Virus record (IMG/VR): IMGVR_UViG_3300042939_000524
Location: 1 to 41,849 of that record
Length of the DNA stretch: 41,849 nucleotides
Reading direction: 5' to 3' (one strand)
DNA from: a virus
Position numbers and translations under genes: made by a program. The notes beneath the pieces were generated by a model. The model did no database searches. It was not told where the DNA came from and saw nothing but the letters and a program-made list of their open reading frames with translations. The first letter of the stretch is position 1, and the number at the start of each line of letters is the position of its first letter. Below are positions 1 to 7,071 of this stretch, piece after piece.

Positions 1-127
1 ATTGTGAAAAATGTACCAACACTTTTAATTTTCTCTGCGTATGCCAGCGCTTGCTCGGCATCAATAAAATGAAACAGCTTAGAAACTTCCTCCTTTGTAA
101 ACCGCACATCACGGCTGGCTCCGGTTT
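1..127. repeat. Terminal redundancy, left copy
   Basis: These 127 bases are identical to the last 127 bases of the window (41723-41849). An exact end overlap of this length is what a de Bruijn assembler with k=127 leaves on a circular contig. It is therefore more likely an assembly signature of a circular or circularly permuted molecule than a biological repeat. The true genome unit is about 41,722 bp. Confidence 0.95.
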
Positions 128-389
128 TCATGTTCGCACCAAGTATAACCACATTGCCTACGATGATTTGATTTAAGTCAGGAACAACTATGCCGCCATT
201 GATGCTGTGGAACAAGCCCTCGTCATCAGCGTAAAGCGTATCTCCGTTAGCCCATGATATAGGGCAAGTAAAGTAATCGCAGTCATCGCCTATGTAATGA
301 CTAATCTGCGTGTAATCCCTGATTTCTATGTCAGAGATAGTGCGTGCTGATACATCTATCAGGTACGCCTTTGTTGCTTTGATTTTCAT
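1..389 (-). CDS. DUF3846-like small protein (runs across the circular junction)
   Basis: The gene starts at the ATG at 387-389 and stays open to the window edge. Through the terminal overlap it continues for Ile-Gln and stops at 41716-41718 in the other copy, giving a protein of about 131 aa. Its pattern is an N-terminal AYLIDVSARTI strand, a central NGDTLYADDEG, and IIVGNVVILG followed by TKEEV. This resembles the DUF3846 family of small phage proteins, whose function is unknown. The next gene in the operon (41303-41713) has the same architecture and is a paralogue; its ATG lies two bases after this stop. A good promoter sits at 422-454. The family assignment is from memory and tentative; that the gene is real is well supported. 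Confidence 0.75.
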   Translation of the reverse strand, partial: MKIKATKAYLIDVSARTISDIEIRDYTQISHYIGDDCDYFTCPISWANGDTLYADDEGLFHSINGGIVVPDLNQIIVGNVVILGANMKTGASRDVRFTKEEVSKLFHFIDAEQALAYAEKIKSVGTFFT

Positions 390-421
390 AAATCTTAATT
401 GGTTTTGTTGAAATAACGCCG

Positions 422-454
422 CAAAGATATGGCGGCCTTTTCTTTCTGTGCAAA
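422..454 (-). promoter_or_regulatory. Bacteroidota-type promoter for the DUF3846-like pair
   Basis: On the minus strand the -7 box TATCTTTG is at 422-429 and a -33 TTTG at 451-454, separated by 21 nt. It lies about 33 nt upstream of the ATG at 389. Confidence 0.7.
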
Positions 455-505
455 TTTATTTTACTTTTTCTTTCCTTTGGCTTGGCCTTTAGGAACTAAA
501 GATAT

Positions 506-539
506 TTTGATTTTTGCGTTTGCTGGCTTAATATATTTG
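506..539 (+). promoter_or_regulatory. Bacteroidota-type promoter upstream of the 551 gene
   Basis: The -7 box TATATTTG is at 532-539, with TTTG at 506-509 (22-nt spacer) or 513-516 (15-nt spacer). Transcription would begin only a few bases before the ATG at 551, giving a nearly leaderless mRNA. Confidence 0.6.
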
Positions 540-550
540 TCCAAAAGATT

Positions 551-679
551 ATGAAAAAGGAAAAAGGCAAGCCCAGCAATACCAAGACCACCTTTGGCAA
601 AAGGCGCGATGGCAAGCATAAGAAGTTTAATGGGCCAAAGGAGAAAAGATACAAGGAATATAAAGGACAAGGAAGATAA
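551..679 (+). CDS. Very small lysine-rich phage protein (42 aa)
   Basis: A 42-aa ORF starts at ATG 551 and stops at 677-679, just before the ATG of the next gene at 682. It is extremely basic (many Lys, Arg and Gly) and ends in KEYKGQGR. Short Lys-rich proteins ending in a YRGQG/YKGQG-like tail are, from memory, common in phages of marine and freshwater bacteria; I know no function. The promoter directly upstream and the coupling to the downstream gene support it over the overlapping minus-strand frame at 461-670. It may bind nucleic acid or be a minor virion component, but that is inference. Confidence 0.65.
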   Translation: MKKEKGKPSNTKTTFGKRRDGKHKKFNGPKEKRYKEYKGQGR

Positions 680-681
680 TT

Positions 682-915
682 ATGGCTGCTCCAAAAAAAT
701 ATAAAGTAAAGGTTGGCGACCGCACCGTAAAGTTTGGCGCTAAAGGGTATAGCATCGCACCGGGTACTGCCAAGGGTGATAACTATTGTGCGCGCTCGTC
801 AGGCATCAAGCCATGTAAGAATAAACCATGCCCCAACGACCTATCTCGTCAGGCGTGGGGTTGTGTTGGTAAGAAAAGCGTAAAGAGCCGCGCTAAGAAG
901 TTTACGCGGATTTAG
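682..915 (+). CDS. Small basic Cys-containing phage protein
   Basis: The 77-aa protein begins MAAPKKYKVKVG, has a central GDNYCARSSGIKPC segment, and then NDLSRQAWGC with a Lys/Arg-rich C-terminus. Proteins with a YCARS...CPNDLSR..W.C layout are recurrent small phage genes of unknown role. The four or five cysteines in two clusters could bind a metal. The gene follows the 551 gene by two bases and shares its promoter. Its stop overlaps the convergent gene ending at 912 by 4 bases, so this is the end of a short plus-strand operon. Confidence 0.8.
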   Translation: MAAPKKYKVKVGDRTVKFGAKGYSIAPGTAKGDNYCARSSGIKPCKNKPCPNDLSRQAWGCVGKKSVKSRAKKFTRI

Positions 916-1166
916 GAATCTTCATAGGTGTCTTTAAGGTAGATGCTGGATGCAGCCTCCCAAGACTTCTCTACATTCATCCCCGCCAATACCCCAGCAT
1001 CAAAAGCGGTTTTGATGTTCTCTCTTTCCAACTCCACCATATTGGCTCCGTAGTTTTTCAGGTAGTTTAGTAGGCTTTGAACCAAAGCACCACCACCATA
1101 CGAATCAGCTTTGATGGCTACCTCTTTTGCAAATTTTTCAGTAGCCAAGCGCCGTTTCTCGGTCAT
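912..1166 (-). CDS. Hypothetical protein (84 aa)
   Basis: Not recognised. The 84-aa protein is helical and charged, with a Gly-Gly-Gly turn (SYGGGALVQSLL) in the first half and an acidic C-terminus. It starts inside the stop codon of the upstream MazG-like gene (4-base ATGA overlap at 1163-1166), so the two are translationally coupled. It is the last gene of the 2452-to-912 minus-strand operon. Confidence 0.7.
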   Translation of the reverse strand: MTEKRRLATEKFAKEVAIKADSYGGGALVQSLLNYLKNYGANMVELERENIKTAFDAGVLAGMNVEKSWEAASSIYLKDTYEDS

Positions 1167-1558
1167 AAATATTTGTCAGGCAAAATAATTTCTGCAATAC
1201 CGGGCGGACTATAATCCGGCCCCTTCATAATTTTTCCATCCTCTCTATAAATTGGCAAGCCATCCTTGCCCAGCTTGCTCATATTTGAACGCTGAACTTC
1301 ATCAAAGCATTGCTCAAGTCGATGCGCTATACCATACTCAAGCGCGTGGCCTATCAGGATATACATAGAATCAATAATGGCATCAGCAATAGATACAATG
1401 TCATTATTCTTCATCGCCTCTTCCAATTCATCAATCTCTTCGCGTAGAATGTCAATTCGCATTTCTACTCTTTCCTCTGGCAAAAAGGTCGGTTTGGTTC
1501 GCACCGGATGACCAAACGCTTGGTGAAACTTTTTTACTTGCTCAATATGACGATTCAT
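1163..1558 (-). CDS. MazG-like / PRA-PH-type nucleotide pyrophosphohydrolase
   Basis: This 131-aa protein belongs by pattern to the all-alpha NTP pyrophosphohydrolase superfamily (phage phosphoribosyl-ATP pyrophosphohydrolase-like type). The metal-binding helices are visible: E40, E41 and E44 in LREEIDELEEA, and D59 and D63 in ADAIIDSMY. The C-terminal half, with LGKDGLPIYREDGKI, is typical of the phage subfamily. Family members hydrolyse nucleoside triphosphates to monophosphates. In phages they are proposed to adjust nucleotide pools or (p)ppGpp; that role here is inference. It overlaps its upstream and downstream genes by 4 bases each. Confidence 0.82.
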   Translation of the reverse strand: MNRHIEQVKKFHQAFGHPVRTKPTFLPEERVEMRIDILREEIDELEEAMKNNDIVSIADAIIDSMYILIGHALEYGIAHRLEQCFDEVQRSNMSKLGKDGLPIYREDGKIMKGPDYSPPGIAEIILPDKYL

Positions 1559-1986
1559 TTTTTATATCGCTCAATGATTTCAAGGCTCAAAAATATTTGT
1601 TTTTCAAATCCCTGCTCCATAAATTCTAAATAAGTTCCGTTCGCTAAAATCACGCTGCGCGGAATGTCAAATACGCCAAACTCGTCTTTGAGAAGTACGC
1701 TATCAAACAGAATAGCGGTTCGGATTATGTGTTCATTAAACCCATAAGAGTTGTTTTTTCTAAACAAGTGCCTACTGCGATTGCGGTTTACCTCAAGCCT
1801 CCTATCCTTGGTATAAAGAACTCCAATTTGGCGGCTTTTATTCTCTGCCTTTAAGTTTAAGAATATCGACCGAATCAGCATAAGCTGGTCGCTTTCTACC
1901 GAAAAATAGTTACCCCGCTCGTCAGGCTGCGTTTTTATTACGCTATGAGCAATAAGCCGATGGGCAGATGGTTTACTCTTCATCAT
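1555..1986 (-). CDS. Hypothetical protein (143 aa)
   Basis: Not recognised. The soluble 143-aa protein has many basic residues in the middle (DRRLEVNRNRSRHLFRKN), alternating predicted beta strands, and a Lys/Tyr C-terminus. Two adjacent ATGs (1984-1986 and 1981-1983) could start it. It overlaps the upstream gene by 14 bases and the MazG-like gene by 4, so it belongs to the same minus-strand operon. Confidence 0.7.
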   Translation of the reverse strand: MMKSKPSAHRLIAHSVIKTQPDERGNYFSVESDQLMLIRSIFLNLKAENKSRQIGVLYTKDRRLEVNRNRSRHLFRKNNSYGFNEHIIRTAILFDSVLLKDEFGVFDIPRSVILANGTYLEFMEQGFEKQIFLSLEIIERYKK

Positions 1987-2452
1987 CTTGAATAAATATT
2001 TGAACTTTGTCTTGAGGAATAAAACTTTCTTCCTTGCTTACAGCAACCAATTGAAACTGAAAGGTTGCGTCTTTTTCAGGAATATCCTCTTCCATAAAGG
2101 CATCACGGATTAAAATGGCTGTTGGGTTTTCAGCAATCGCCTCTCGCATATTTAAAAGTGTTTTGCGCAGATAATAGGTTTCATCATCCATCACAATTTC
2201 GGGGTACTCTGAAATCAAAAATCTACATAGATTTAGGAACGGAGCCGTTTTTCCAACTTGGTTTTTCACGATTTCTTCTTTGCAAAGAGCCATAAGAGCC
2301 ACGCTGATTTGGTTTACAGCTTCACGCGCATCTTCTTCGGTTGCGTTTTCGGCGTTTACTTTTGAGGAAAGTAGGTCAAGCGACACCTCTTCGGGATATG
2401 AGCCAACAAGCATCATAACCTCTGATTTTTTGTAAATTGGGGGTATTTCCAT
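1973..2452 (-). CDS. Hypothetical protein (159 aa)
   Basis: The frame extends further upstream, but the ATG at 2450-2452 (MEIPPIYKKSEV) is chosen because a promoter (-7 box 2464-2471) lies just before it. The 159-aa protein is acidic and mostly helical, and ends IFIQDDEE. The EATEEDAREAVNQI-like region and the later LRKTLLNMREA helix suggest a small regulatory or adaptor fold, but no family is recognised. It is the first gene of the 2452-to-912 operon. Confidence 0.7.
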   Translation of the reverse strand: MEIPPIYKKSEVMMLVGSYPEEVSLDLLSSKVNAENATEEDAREAVNQISVALMALCKEEIVKNQVGKTAPFLNLCRFLISEYPEIVMDDETYYLRKTLLNMREAIAENPTAILIRDAFMEEDIPEKDATFQFQLVAVSKEESFIPQDKVQIFIQDDEE

Positions 2453-2463
2453 AACTTTTTTTG

Positions 2464-2494
2464 CAAAAGTAGTAACGCAATTTAATCCTCCAAA
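2464..2494 (-). promoter_or_regulatory. Bacteroidota-type promoter, minus strand
   Basis: On the minus strand TACTTTTG is at 2464-2471 and TTTG at 2491-2494, a 19-nt spacer. It drives the 2452-to-912 operon with a leader of only about 10 nt and shares the intergenic gap with the opposing promoter at 2507-2534. Confidence 0.75.
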
Positions 2495-2506
2495 TTTTAT
2501 TTTAAT

Positions 2507-2534
2507 TTTGAAATATGTATTGAACATATATTTG
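2507..2534 (+). promoter_or_regulatory. Bacteroidota-type promoter of the lysis cassette
   Basis: TTTG at 2507-2510 and TATATTTG at 2527-2534 have a 16-nt spacer. The endolysin ATG is at 2540, so the transcript would be leaderless or nearly so. The position rules out the in-frame GTG at 2534 as a start. Confidence 0.7.
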
Positions 2535-2539
2535 TGCCT

Positions 2540-2920
2540 ATGGAACTGAAGCATTTTTCTTTGTCAGAATTTGATAGCCCAGACCTTCCCGGTTCAGGTG
2601 TCAATATGAAGCCGGAGTTTTTGATGCGTTTAGACAATGCACGCGCAATTGCCAAGATTCCATTTAAGATAAATAGCGGGTATCGCACAGCGGCCCACAA
2701 CAAGAGCCTGAAAGATAAAGGACATCAGGCGGTACCGGATAGCCCTCATTTAAGCGGGTTCGCAGCCGACATCGCCATTCCGAACGGCGGCTCAAGAGAA
2801 CGATTTATTATTGTGCGCGCCTTAATCTCCGCAGGATTTACGCGCATAGGAATCGCTAAAACTTTTGTGCATTGTGATTGCGACCCGACAAAAGACAAAG
2901 AAGTAATATGGCTTTATTAA
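2540..2920 (+). CDS. Peptidase M15-family endolysin
   Basis: A 126-aa zinc peptidase of the M15 (D-Ala-D-Ala carboxypeptidase/endopeptidase) type that would cleave peptidoglycan stem peptides at lysis. Visible signatures are SGYRT (46-50), SPHLSGFAADI with zinc ligands H70 and D77, and the third ligand region FVHCDCD with H111 and D113. The third motif is usually H-V-D; here it is H-C-D. No signal peptide is present, so release depends on a holin. It opens a compact plus-strand cassette whose next three genes are small membrane proteins. Confidence 0.9.
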   Translation: MELKHFSLSEFDSPDLPGSGVNMKPEFLMRLDNARAIAKIPFKINSGYRTAAHNKSLKDKGHQAVPDSPHLSGFAADIAIPNGGSRERFIIVRALISAGFTRIGIAKTFVHCDCDPTKDKEVIWLY

Positions 2921-3216
2921 AAGATGCTGCCCTTCGCGACAACATTTTTCATGCGCTGGCAGACATACCCGCCTACGCTTACATCGCTTACATCAATTTT
3001 ACACAAGTTTATCTTCCTAATGACTATCCAGCTTGGGAGCAGTTTTTTCTGAAGCATGGCTGGTTAATCCTTCTTGGTGCGCGCTTGATGATTGCTATTT
3101 ATGATATTTATATTCGCGTAGTTAATGGAGAGGAATACATAGACACCAATGGGAAAATCCGGCGCAAGTCTTTGTGGGATATAATTAAAGACTTTTTTAA
3201 ATCTTTGTTCAAATGA
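2908..3216 (+). CDS. Membrane protein of the lysis cassette
   Basis: ATG 2908 overlaps the endolysin end by 13 bases and gives a 102-aa protein. A hydrophobic stretch around WLILLGARLMIAIYDIYI forms one transmembrane helix. A weaker hydrophobic segment precedes it, and the C-terminus is basic and amphipathic (DIIKDFFKSLFK). Function is not recognised. Its position between endolysin and spanin-like protein suggests a holin or antiholin role. Confidence 0.7.
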   Translation: MALLKDAALRDNIFHALADIPAYAYIAYINFTQVYLPNDYPAWEQFFLKHGWLILLGARLMIAIYDIYIRVVNGEEYIDTNGKIRRKSLWDIIKDFFKSLFK

Positions 3217-3533
3217 AATCCATTTCCATCTTTCACATCCTCGTCTTTGCTCTCGTTATTGCTTTTGGCGTGCTTGCGTATAATTTTCAGACATTTAAAA
3301 CGCACCAAATCGGGATTGATGCTCGGCAGGATTCAGCCACGCTGGATAACCAACTTTACACGCAATCTGTTAGTTCAGAGATTTCCGGTGTTAGAGAAAA
3401 CACGCAAGTTCTTGCTAAGTCGGTTTTATATTTGGATTCATGTCAGCAAGCCAAATCAATAAAGCAGGACAGAGCAGAGCGAAGAGGCAAGTTCCTCGGC
3501 GGTCTTCTCAAGGGTCTGATTCCCGGTATATGA
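3213..3533 (+). CDS. Spanin-like single-pass membrane protein
   Basis: The 106-aa protein starts 4 bases before the end of the previous gene. One N-terminal transmembrane helix (about residues 6-24) is followed by a polar, probably periplasmic, helix-rich domain containing one cysteine, and a basic Gly-rich tail (RRGKFLGGLLKGLIPGI). An anchor plus periplasmic coil next to an endolysin is the layout of inner-membrane spanins. That assignment is by position and topology only. Confidence 0.65.
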   Translation: MKSISIFHILVFALVIAFGVLAYNFQTFKTHQIGIDARQDSATLDNQLYTQSVSSEISGVRENTQVLAKSVLYLDSCQQAKSIKQDRAERRGKFLGGLLKGLIPGI

Positions 3534-3760
3534 CCACAAACTCGTATTCTAAACGAATGCAAGTTTATGCTTACACGGCTTCTACAATTGTCCTTGTTGG
3601 CCTTTTGATAGGGGTTGGCTATCTATACAAGGTAGATAGGGTAACCAATTCAGACACCGTTTTGATATTCATTCTTGGTCAGGTACTTGGGGCGTGGGTT
3701 GCCCTGACAAACAAAATTTACAGAATCACCACAATTGGTGCAGAAAAAAACGCGGAGTAA
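3530..3760 (+). CDS. Putative holin (two transmembrane helices)
   Basis: ATG 3530 overlaps the upstream TGA (ATGA) and gives 76 aa; longer upstream frames are rejected. Two hydrophobic segments (about 14-34 and 43-62) flank a short polar loop containing KVDRVTNSD, and a charged C-terminus follows. This size and topology match small phage holins. It is the last gene of the lysis cassette and is followed by a terminator at 3806-3842. Confidence 0.65.
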   Translation: MTTNSYSKRMQVYAYTASTIVLVGLLIGVGYLYKVDRVTNSDTVLIFILGQVLGAWVALTNKIYRITTIGAEKNAE

Positions 3761-3761
3761 T

Positions 3762-3769
3762 TATATTTG
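3762..3769 (+). promoter_or_regulatory. Possible second promoter box before a terminator
   Basis: TATATTTG matches the -7 consensus but has no well-spaced TTTG upstream. It lies only about 40 nt before the terminator at 3806-3842. If active it would make a tiny terminated RNA. Confidence 0.3.
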
Positions 3770-3805
3770 CCGCACTCCATACTTTTTTTGGTGTTTTGAT
3801 TTCAG

Positions 3806-3842
3806 CCCCGTGGTAAGTCATTTATCACGGGGTTTTATTTTT
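3806..3842 (+). terminator. Rho-independent terminator of the lysis cassette
   Basis: A perfect 7-bp stem, CCCCGTG (3806-3812) with CACGGGG (3826-3832), is followed by a T-rich tract. Confidence 0.85.
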
Positions 3843-3849
3843 ATCTTTG
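3842..3849 (+). promoter_or_regulatory. Probable promoter box of the 347-aa gene
   Basis: TATCTTTG directly follows the T-tract of the preceding terminator and lies 16 bases before ATG 3866. The -33 position falls in the terminator stem and lacks a clear TTTG, so this is a weaker match than the other promoters. Confidence 0.5.
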
Positions 3850-3865
3850 GCCGAACAATATAACC

Positions 3866-4909
3866 ATGAGTTGCCTACATAATTTTATCGGACTGAAAGG
3901 CTGTTCTATTGAAACACCGCTTTCAGGGATATACATAAACGATTATCCCGGTATGTATATGGAGTTGCTGGAGCAGATTTCCAGCCCCGAACAAATGTCT
4001 TATGTCGGATTTTGGAACAGCGTACAGAACATAGCCTATGAGCGCCTAAAGCGCGATGTTCAAAACGCGCTATTCATATCTTCCAAGGTTCAGTTAAATC
4101 AAGTTCTTTTTCAAACATCGCATCAATTCGTCCAGCAATGGAGAAATGTAAATCCTCTTGCCCCCAGCGCACAATATAGGGGTACATTTCTATCTCTTCG
4201 TGGTTCAAAATATCTTGGTGTTAGAATAAGGAAGCTATATGTTTACAACGCTGGCTCGGTTGCGGTTGATAATGTTCCGTATAGAATTGTTCAAACGCAG
4301 GATGGAAAAGATTTAGCCACGGGAACCATGTCCTTAAATCCCGGAATGAATTATTTTCCTATAAATCAGGTTTTCTATTCTGATTTTGACAAAATAAACA
4401 TTGCAATACTTGTTGATTGCACCGACCTAACTACACTTACCGGAAACTTTGTAGATTATGGCTTTGACCAATTGGACTTAGAATGTTCTGCCGCAAATGC
4501 TTGGTCATATATTCGTTCAAGTGGGTTCATAGTGTTTCCAATAACAGCCGATTTAAACTATCAATCAGGAATGGAGTGGACGCAAGACAACTCGCAGTCG
4601 GGTGTTTATTGCGATGCACAGCTTCTTTGCAGTTTGGATAGTTTCATTTGTTCACAGAAAGAATTTTTAACAGATGCGTGGGCCAACCTTCTTGCCTATA
4701 ATATCCTTTGGCATAAGGTAGCCAGCCCGCGTGCAAATTTCTTTGCTCAAGGCAATCGTGAGTTTAGCGAAAGGTCGATGGCGACCTACCTTGATTCTTA
4801 CAACAACTCCATGCAATTATGGGGAAGCCAACTAAACCTTTACGGAGAAGACCTTTGCTTTGATTGCTCAAAAGCTGGTCTGATTCAACAAGGATTCACA
4901 AGACCATAA
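3866..4909 (+). CDS. Conserved phage protein of unknown function (347 aa), possible virion component
   Basis: The 347-aa protein begins with MSCLHNFIGLKGC and SGIYINDYPGMYMELL. I associate this N-terminal pattern with proteins of Bacteroidota phages and prophages, but no function is known to me. It has no signal peptide or transmembrane helix, a mixed alpha/beta content with many aromatic residues, and around ten cysteines spread along its length (for example CDAQLLCSLDSFIC). It is an isolated transcription unit with a promoter box at 3842-3849 and a bidirectional terminator at 4926-4960, outside the minus-strand virion block. A structural or host-interaction role is possible but unproven. 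Confidence 0.8.
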   Translation: MSCLHNFIGLKGCSIETPLSGIYINDYPGMYMELLEQISSPEQMSYVGFWNSVQNIAYERLKRDVQNALFISSKVQLNQVLFQTSHQFVQQWRNVNPLAPSAQYRGTFLSLRGSKYLGVRIRKLYVYNAGSVAVDNVPYRIVQTQDGKDLATGTMSLNPGMNYFPINQVFYSDFDKINIAILVDCTDLTTLTGNFVDYGFDQLDLECSAANAWSYIRSSGFIVFPITADLNYQSGMEWTQDNSQSGVYCDAQLLCSLDSFICSQKEFLTDAWANLLAYNILWHKVASPRANFFAQGNREFSERSMATYLDSYNNSMQLWGSQLNLYGEDLCFDCSKAGLIQQGFTRP

Positions 4910-4925
4910 GATAAGAATTGCACAA

Positions 4926-4960
4926 AAAAAGCCTCGCTGGATTCCGGCGGGGCTTTTTCT
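4926..4960. terminator. Bidirectional terminator
   Basis: The stem is GCCTCGC (4931-4937) with GCGGGGC (4947-4953), with A and T runs on the two sides. It can end the 3866-4909 gene on the plus strand and the 6955-to-4986 operon on the minus strand. Confidence 0.8.
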
Positions 4961-4985
4961 TTAATTAACCAAAATACACCAAAAA

Positions 4986-5153
4986 TTATGGCCGATTACG
5001 GCGCATCCAATCAAAAAGGATTGTCCGCAAAATTGCAGATAATTTTCTATCTTTTACAATTCCCAGCAGTTCCTCTTTCTCTTCAAAGGTCAGATAGATA
5101 GACACTTTGTAAAGGCGTTTCTCAACTCCAGCTTTGAACTTTTCCTTTGGCAT
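4986..5153 (-). CDS. Small ribbon-helix-helix-like protein (55 aa)
   Basis: ATG at 5151-5153 and stop at 4986-4988 give a 55-aa basic protein. A beta-strand region (KRLYKVSIYLT) followed by two helices (FEEKEELLGIVKDRK and LSAILRTILFDWM) matches the ribbon-helix-helix layout of small phage DNA-binding proteins and antitoxins. It overlaps the end of the upstream gene by 32 bases and is the last gene of the replication operon, followed by the terminator at 4926-4960. A role as repressor of this operon is inference. Confidence 0.65.
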   Translation of the reverse strand: MPKEKFKAGVEKRLYKVSIYLTFEEKEELLGIVKDRKLSAILRTILFDWMRRNRP

Positions 5154-5340
5154 CTTCTAAGGCTTTAAATCTTATGTCTAAGTAAAATAGCATACTTCTC
5201 ATTACCGCCAACTCATTGCGGTACTTGGTAAATGTAACGCGGCTATTGGCGTGCGTTAATTTGTGTTCATATTTTCTGATTTTCCGGTTTAGGAATTGAC
5301 GAATATCGTCAATAGAAACCTTTTCAAATTCTACTTCCAT
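5122..5340 (-). CDS. Hypothetical protein (72 aa)
   Basis: Not recognised. A 72-aa, charged, helix-rich protein (FLNRKIRKYEHKLTHAN; YRNELAVMRSMLFYLD) whose ATG is directly next to the stop of the upstream gene at 5341. It probably forms a helical hairpin. It lies in the replication operon and overlaps the downstream ribbon-helix-helix gene. Confidence 0.7.
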   Translation of the reverse strand: MEVEFEKVSIDDIRQFLNRKIRKYEHKLTHANSRVTFTKYRNELAVMRSMLFYLDIRFKALEDAKGKVQSWS

Positions 5341-6168
5341 TTATTTTTTGTTTTTAGTTTGAAACACATCGAATAAGTCCATAAGCCGGTTTTTATCGGC
5401 TGTTTTTAAAAACGCCATTACAACATTTCGTTTTGCGTTTTTCACAATCATCCGGTGGATGAAGTTGCTTTCCATTGAGGAAAACTTAAAATCACTTTTG
5501 TCAGATACACTTTTAAAGTAGTCCTGATAGGCGTAAAGGTCTTTGCGTATCTTCCTATCGATTAGATAATCATAGGGAGGCGCGTTTACCATCTTTTCCG
5601 CGGCGGCGAAATACGCATCGTTTTTTGTTTCATCACTTACAGACATAGCGCCCATGCTAATAAGGTTGTTGTAATAGATTTCCATCATTAAATCGTTTTC
5701 GTTAGGGTCGTGGATGAACGCGAAAAACCCTTTGCGCATCATTGCCCTGATTTCATCTTCTGTTTGCTGATACATGGTTATATTTTGTGGTGGTGGTGGG
5801 GCAGTTGAAAGATGTCCAAGATTGTTACGAAAATGCTTGTACCAGCCAAAAATATTGGCCGGACTGATTGTGTTTAGCTGGTCGTCAAGTTTAATCTCTC
5901 CGTAGGAGGCCATAGAGAGGCTTCTGACGACATCATCGACCCAAGCATGAGGATAGACATCCTTAATTTTTTTGAGCGCTTCTACGGCGCTTATATTGAC
6001 TTTTTGCGCATCGATGTTCAGACCCATTACAACATGAGCCTTCAAGATGGCCTCGGTCAGTTTTAAAAGCACTTGCGCTTCGTTCTGCGCAAAGTCATGG
6101 GATAAGCGCCCGACCACATTCATTTCGGGCGGCCCGATGTTCTTATTCAGGATTTGTAAAGCGTTCAT
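5341..6168 (-). CDS. Replication-associated protein, unclassified (275 aa)
   Basis: The 275-aa helical protein overlaps the DUF4373 initiator gene by 26 bases. The stretch VEALKKIKDVYPHAWVDDVVRSLSMASYGEI, then LNTISPANIFGWYKHFRNN, resembles a domain I have seen in Bacteroidota phage and mobile-element replication proteins (a 'hydrophobic helix, GE..LD, IS..I..W...YR' pattern). That domain has no settled name. A PPPPQ linker (about 125) separates it from a second helical half. By position it may be the partner or helicase loader of the DUF4373 protein. No helicase or polymerase motif is present. Confidence 0.6.
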   Translation of the reverse strand: MNALQILNKNIGPPEMNVVGRLSHDFAQNEAQVLLKLTEAILKAHVVMGLNIDAQKVNISAVEALKKIKDVYPHAWVDDVVRSLSMASYGEIKLDDQLNTISPANIFGWYKHFRNNLGHLSTAPPPPQNITMYQQTEDEIRAMMRKGFFAFIHDPNENDLMMEIYYNNLISMGAMSVSDETKNDAYFAAAEKMVNAPPYDYLIDRKIRKDLYAYQDYFKSVSDKSDFKFSSMESNFIHRMIVKNAKRNVVMAFLKTADKNRLMDLFDVFQTKNKK

Positions 6169-6955
6169 TGGAATTAAAGTTTGCTGCCATTTGTAATGCC
6201 TTCATTGCCTCGTCCTTTTGCGTGTCAAATTTTGAACGCGGCGCGGCCCCATTTTTAAGTTCGAAAATACCCGCCCAATTGTTTCCTATGGATTGGTTCA
6301 CGATTGATTCGGCTTTTCCGTAATCGCCATCTGAAAGTTCAATCAGCCGCTTGACGAAAACATCAAGCGTCTGTTTTGTTTTGTATGATTGACCTTTTGA
6401 TTTTTTATAGGAAATCCAAGAATCAACCAGCGGTTCAAAAAAACCATATTCACCAACTTCAAAAAGTTGCTTTTTCTCAATCCTCGCGGGAAGCATTTCC
6501 CGCGTTTCTGTATTATTTATTTTACTTTCCTTTTCTTTCCTTTTCTTTTCTTTATTAGCATTGCGATTTGTATGCGTTCGCATAGCGGTCGCATTTTCTT
6601 CCGTAACAGATTGATTTCTAAACTTTTCCCAACGGGTCTGTGCGGCTTTTTTAGCACCATTTGATACCTGAATTTGTGCTTCAATTCTCTTGTTTACAGA
6701 GGCGCTATGCCAGCATTCTGCGTCCGCATAAAACAAATCGAAGTCTTGCAATACGGATTCAATCTTTTCGCATGAAGTACGCAATTCGAATGCTATGCGT
6801 TCGCATTCCGAACGCATAATGCGCCCCTGCTCTTCGTACATCATTTCTATAATGCACCAATAAATCCCGATTCCCTCCATGCCATGTTTCATGGCAAGAC
6901 GAATCAGCTTCCGGTCGTTCCGGGCGTTCAGGTCGTGTGAGAAGTATTCTTTCAT
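6143..6955 (-). CDS. DUF4373 (Lin1244/Lin1753-like) phage replication initiator
   Basis: The start is taken at ATG 6953-6955 (MKEYFSHDLNARNDRKL), just after a terminator-like hairpin, giving 270 aa. The N-terminal ~90 residues match the Lin1244/Lin1753-type (DUF4373) winged-helix domain: YFSHDLNARNDRKLIRL, MEGIGIYWCIIEMMYE, and SVNKRI. A charged Lys-rich linker (KEKKRKEKESK) follows, then a C-terminal region (residues about 160-240) containing DSWISYKKSKGQSYKT, typical of the DnaD-like tail of such proteins. Family members are thought to open or load phage replication origins. The promoter is at 7072-7104. Confidence 0.8.
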   Translation of the reverse strand: MKEYFSHDLNARNDRKLIRLAMKHGMEGIGIYWCIIEMMYEEQGRIMRSECERIAFELRTSCEKIESVLQDFDLFYADAECWHSASVNKRIEAQIQVSNGAKKAAQTRWEKFRNQSVTEENATAMRTHTNRNANKEKKRKEKESKINNTETREMLPARIEKKQLFEVGEYGFFEPLVDSWISYKKSKGQSYKTKQTLDVFVKRLIELSDGDYGKAESIVNQSIGNNWAGIFELKNGAAPRSKFDTQKDEAMKALQMAANFNSNERFTNPE

Positions 6956-6963
6956 AAGAGGCA

Positions 6964-7022
6964 ATAAAAAACCCTAACAAAATCTGCTGATGGCTAACCC
7001 GCGTAAACAGATAATGTTAGGG
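6964..7022 (-). promoter_or_regulatory. Terminator-like leader hairpin upstream of the replication operon
   Basis: On the minus strand CCCTAACA (7022-7015) pairs perfectly with TGTTAGGG (6979-6972). A second nested pair is ATCTG (7012-7008) with CAGAT (6986-6982). A run of six T follows at once (6971-6966), and the ATG of the initiator gene is 11 bases further on. It lies between the promoter at 7072-7104 and the gene, so it looks like an intrinsic terminator or attenuator in the leader. Confidence 0.65.
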
Positions 7023-7071
7023 CTATTGAAAGCAAATCACAATTACGGGTTTCGAGCCATCACCGATGCCG

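Noticed and set aside
461-670. 69-aa minus-strand hydrophobic ORF
   Set aside because: It starts at TTG and overlaps the better supported plus-strand gene 551-679, which has a promoter, near-leaderless start and coupling to the next gene. The hydrophobic frame is the complement of its Lys-rich codons.
3762-3842. Small RNA from the promoter box at 3762 to the terminator at 3842
   Set aside because: The box lacks a spaced -33 element, so it is noted only as a weak promoter feature and not as an ncRNA.
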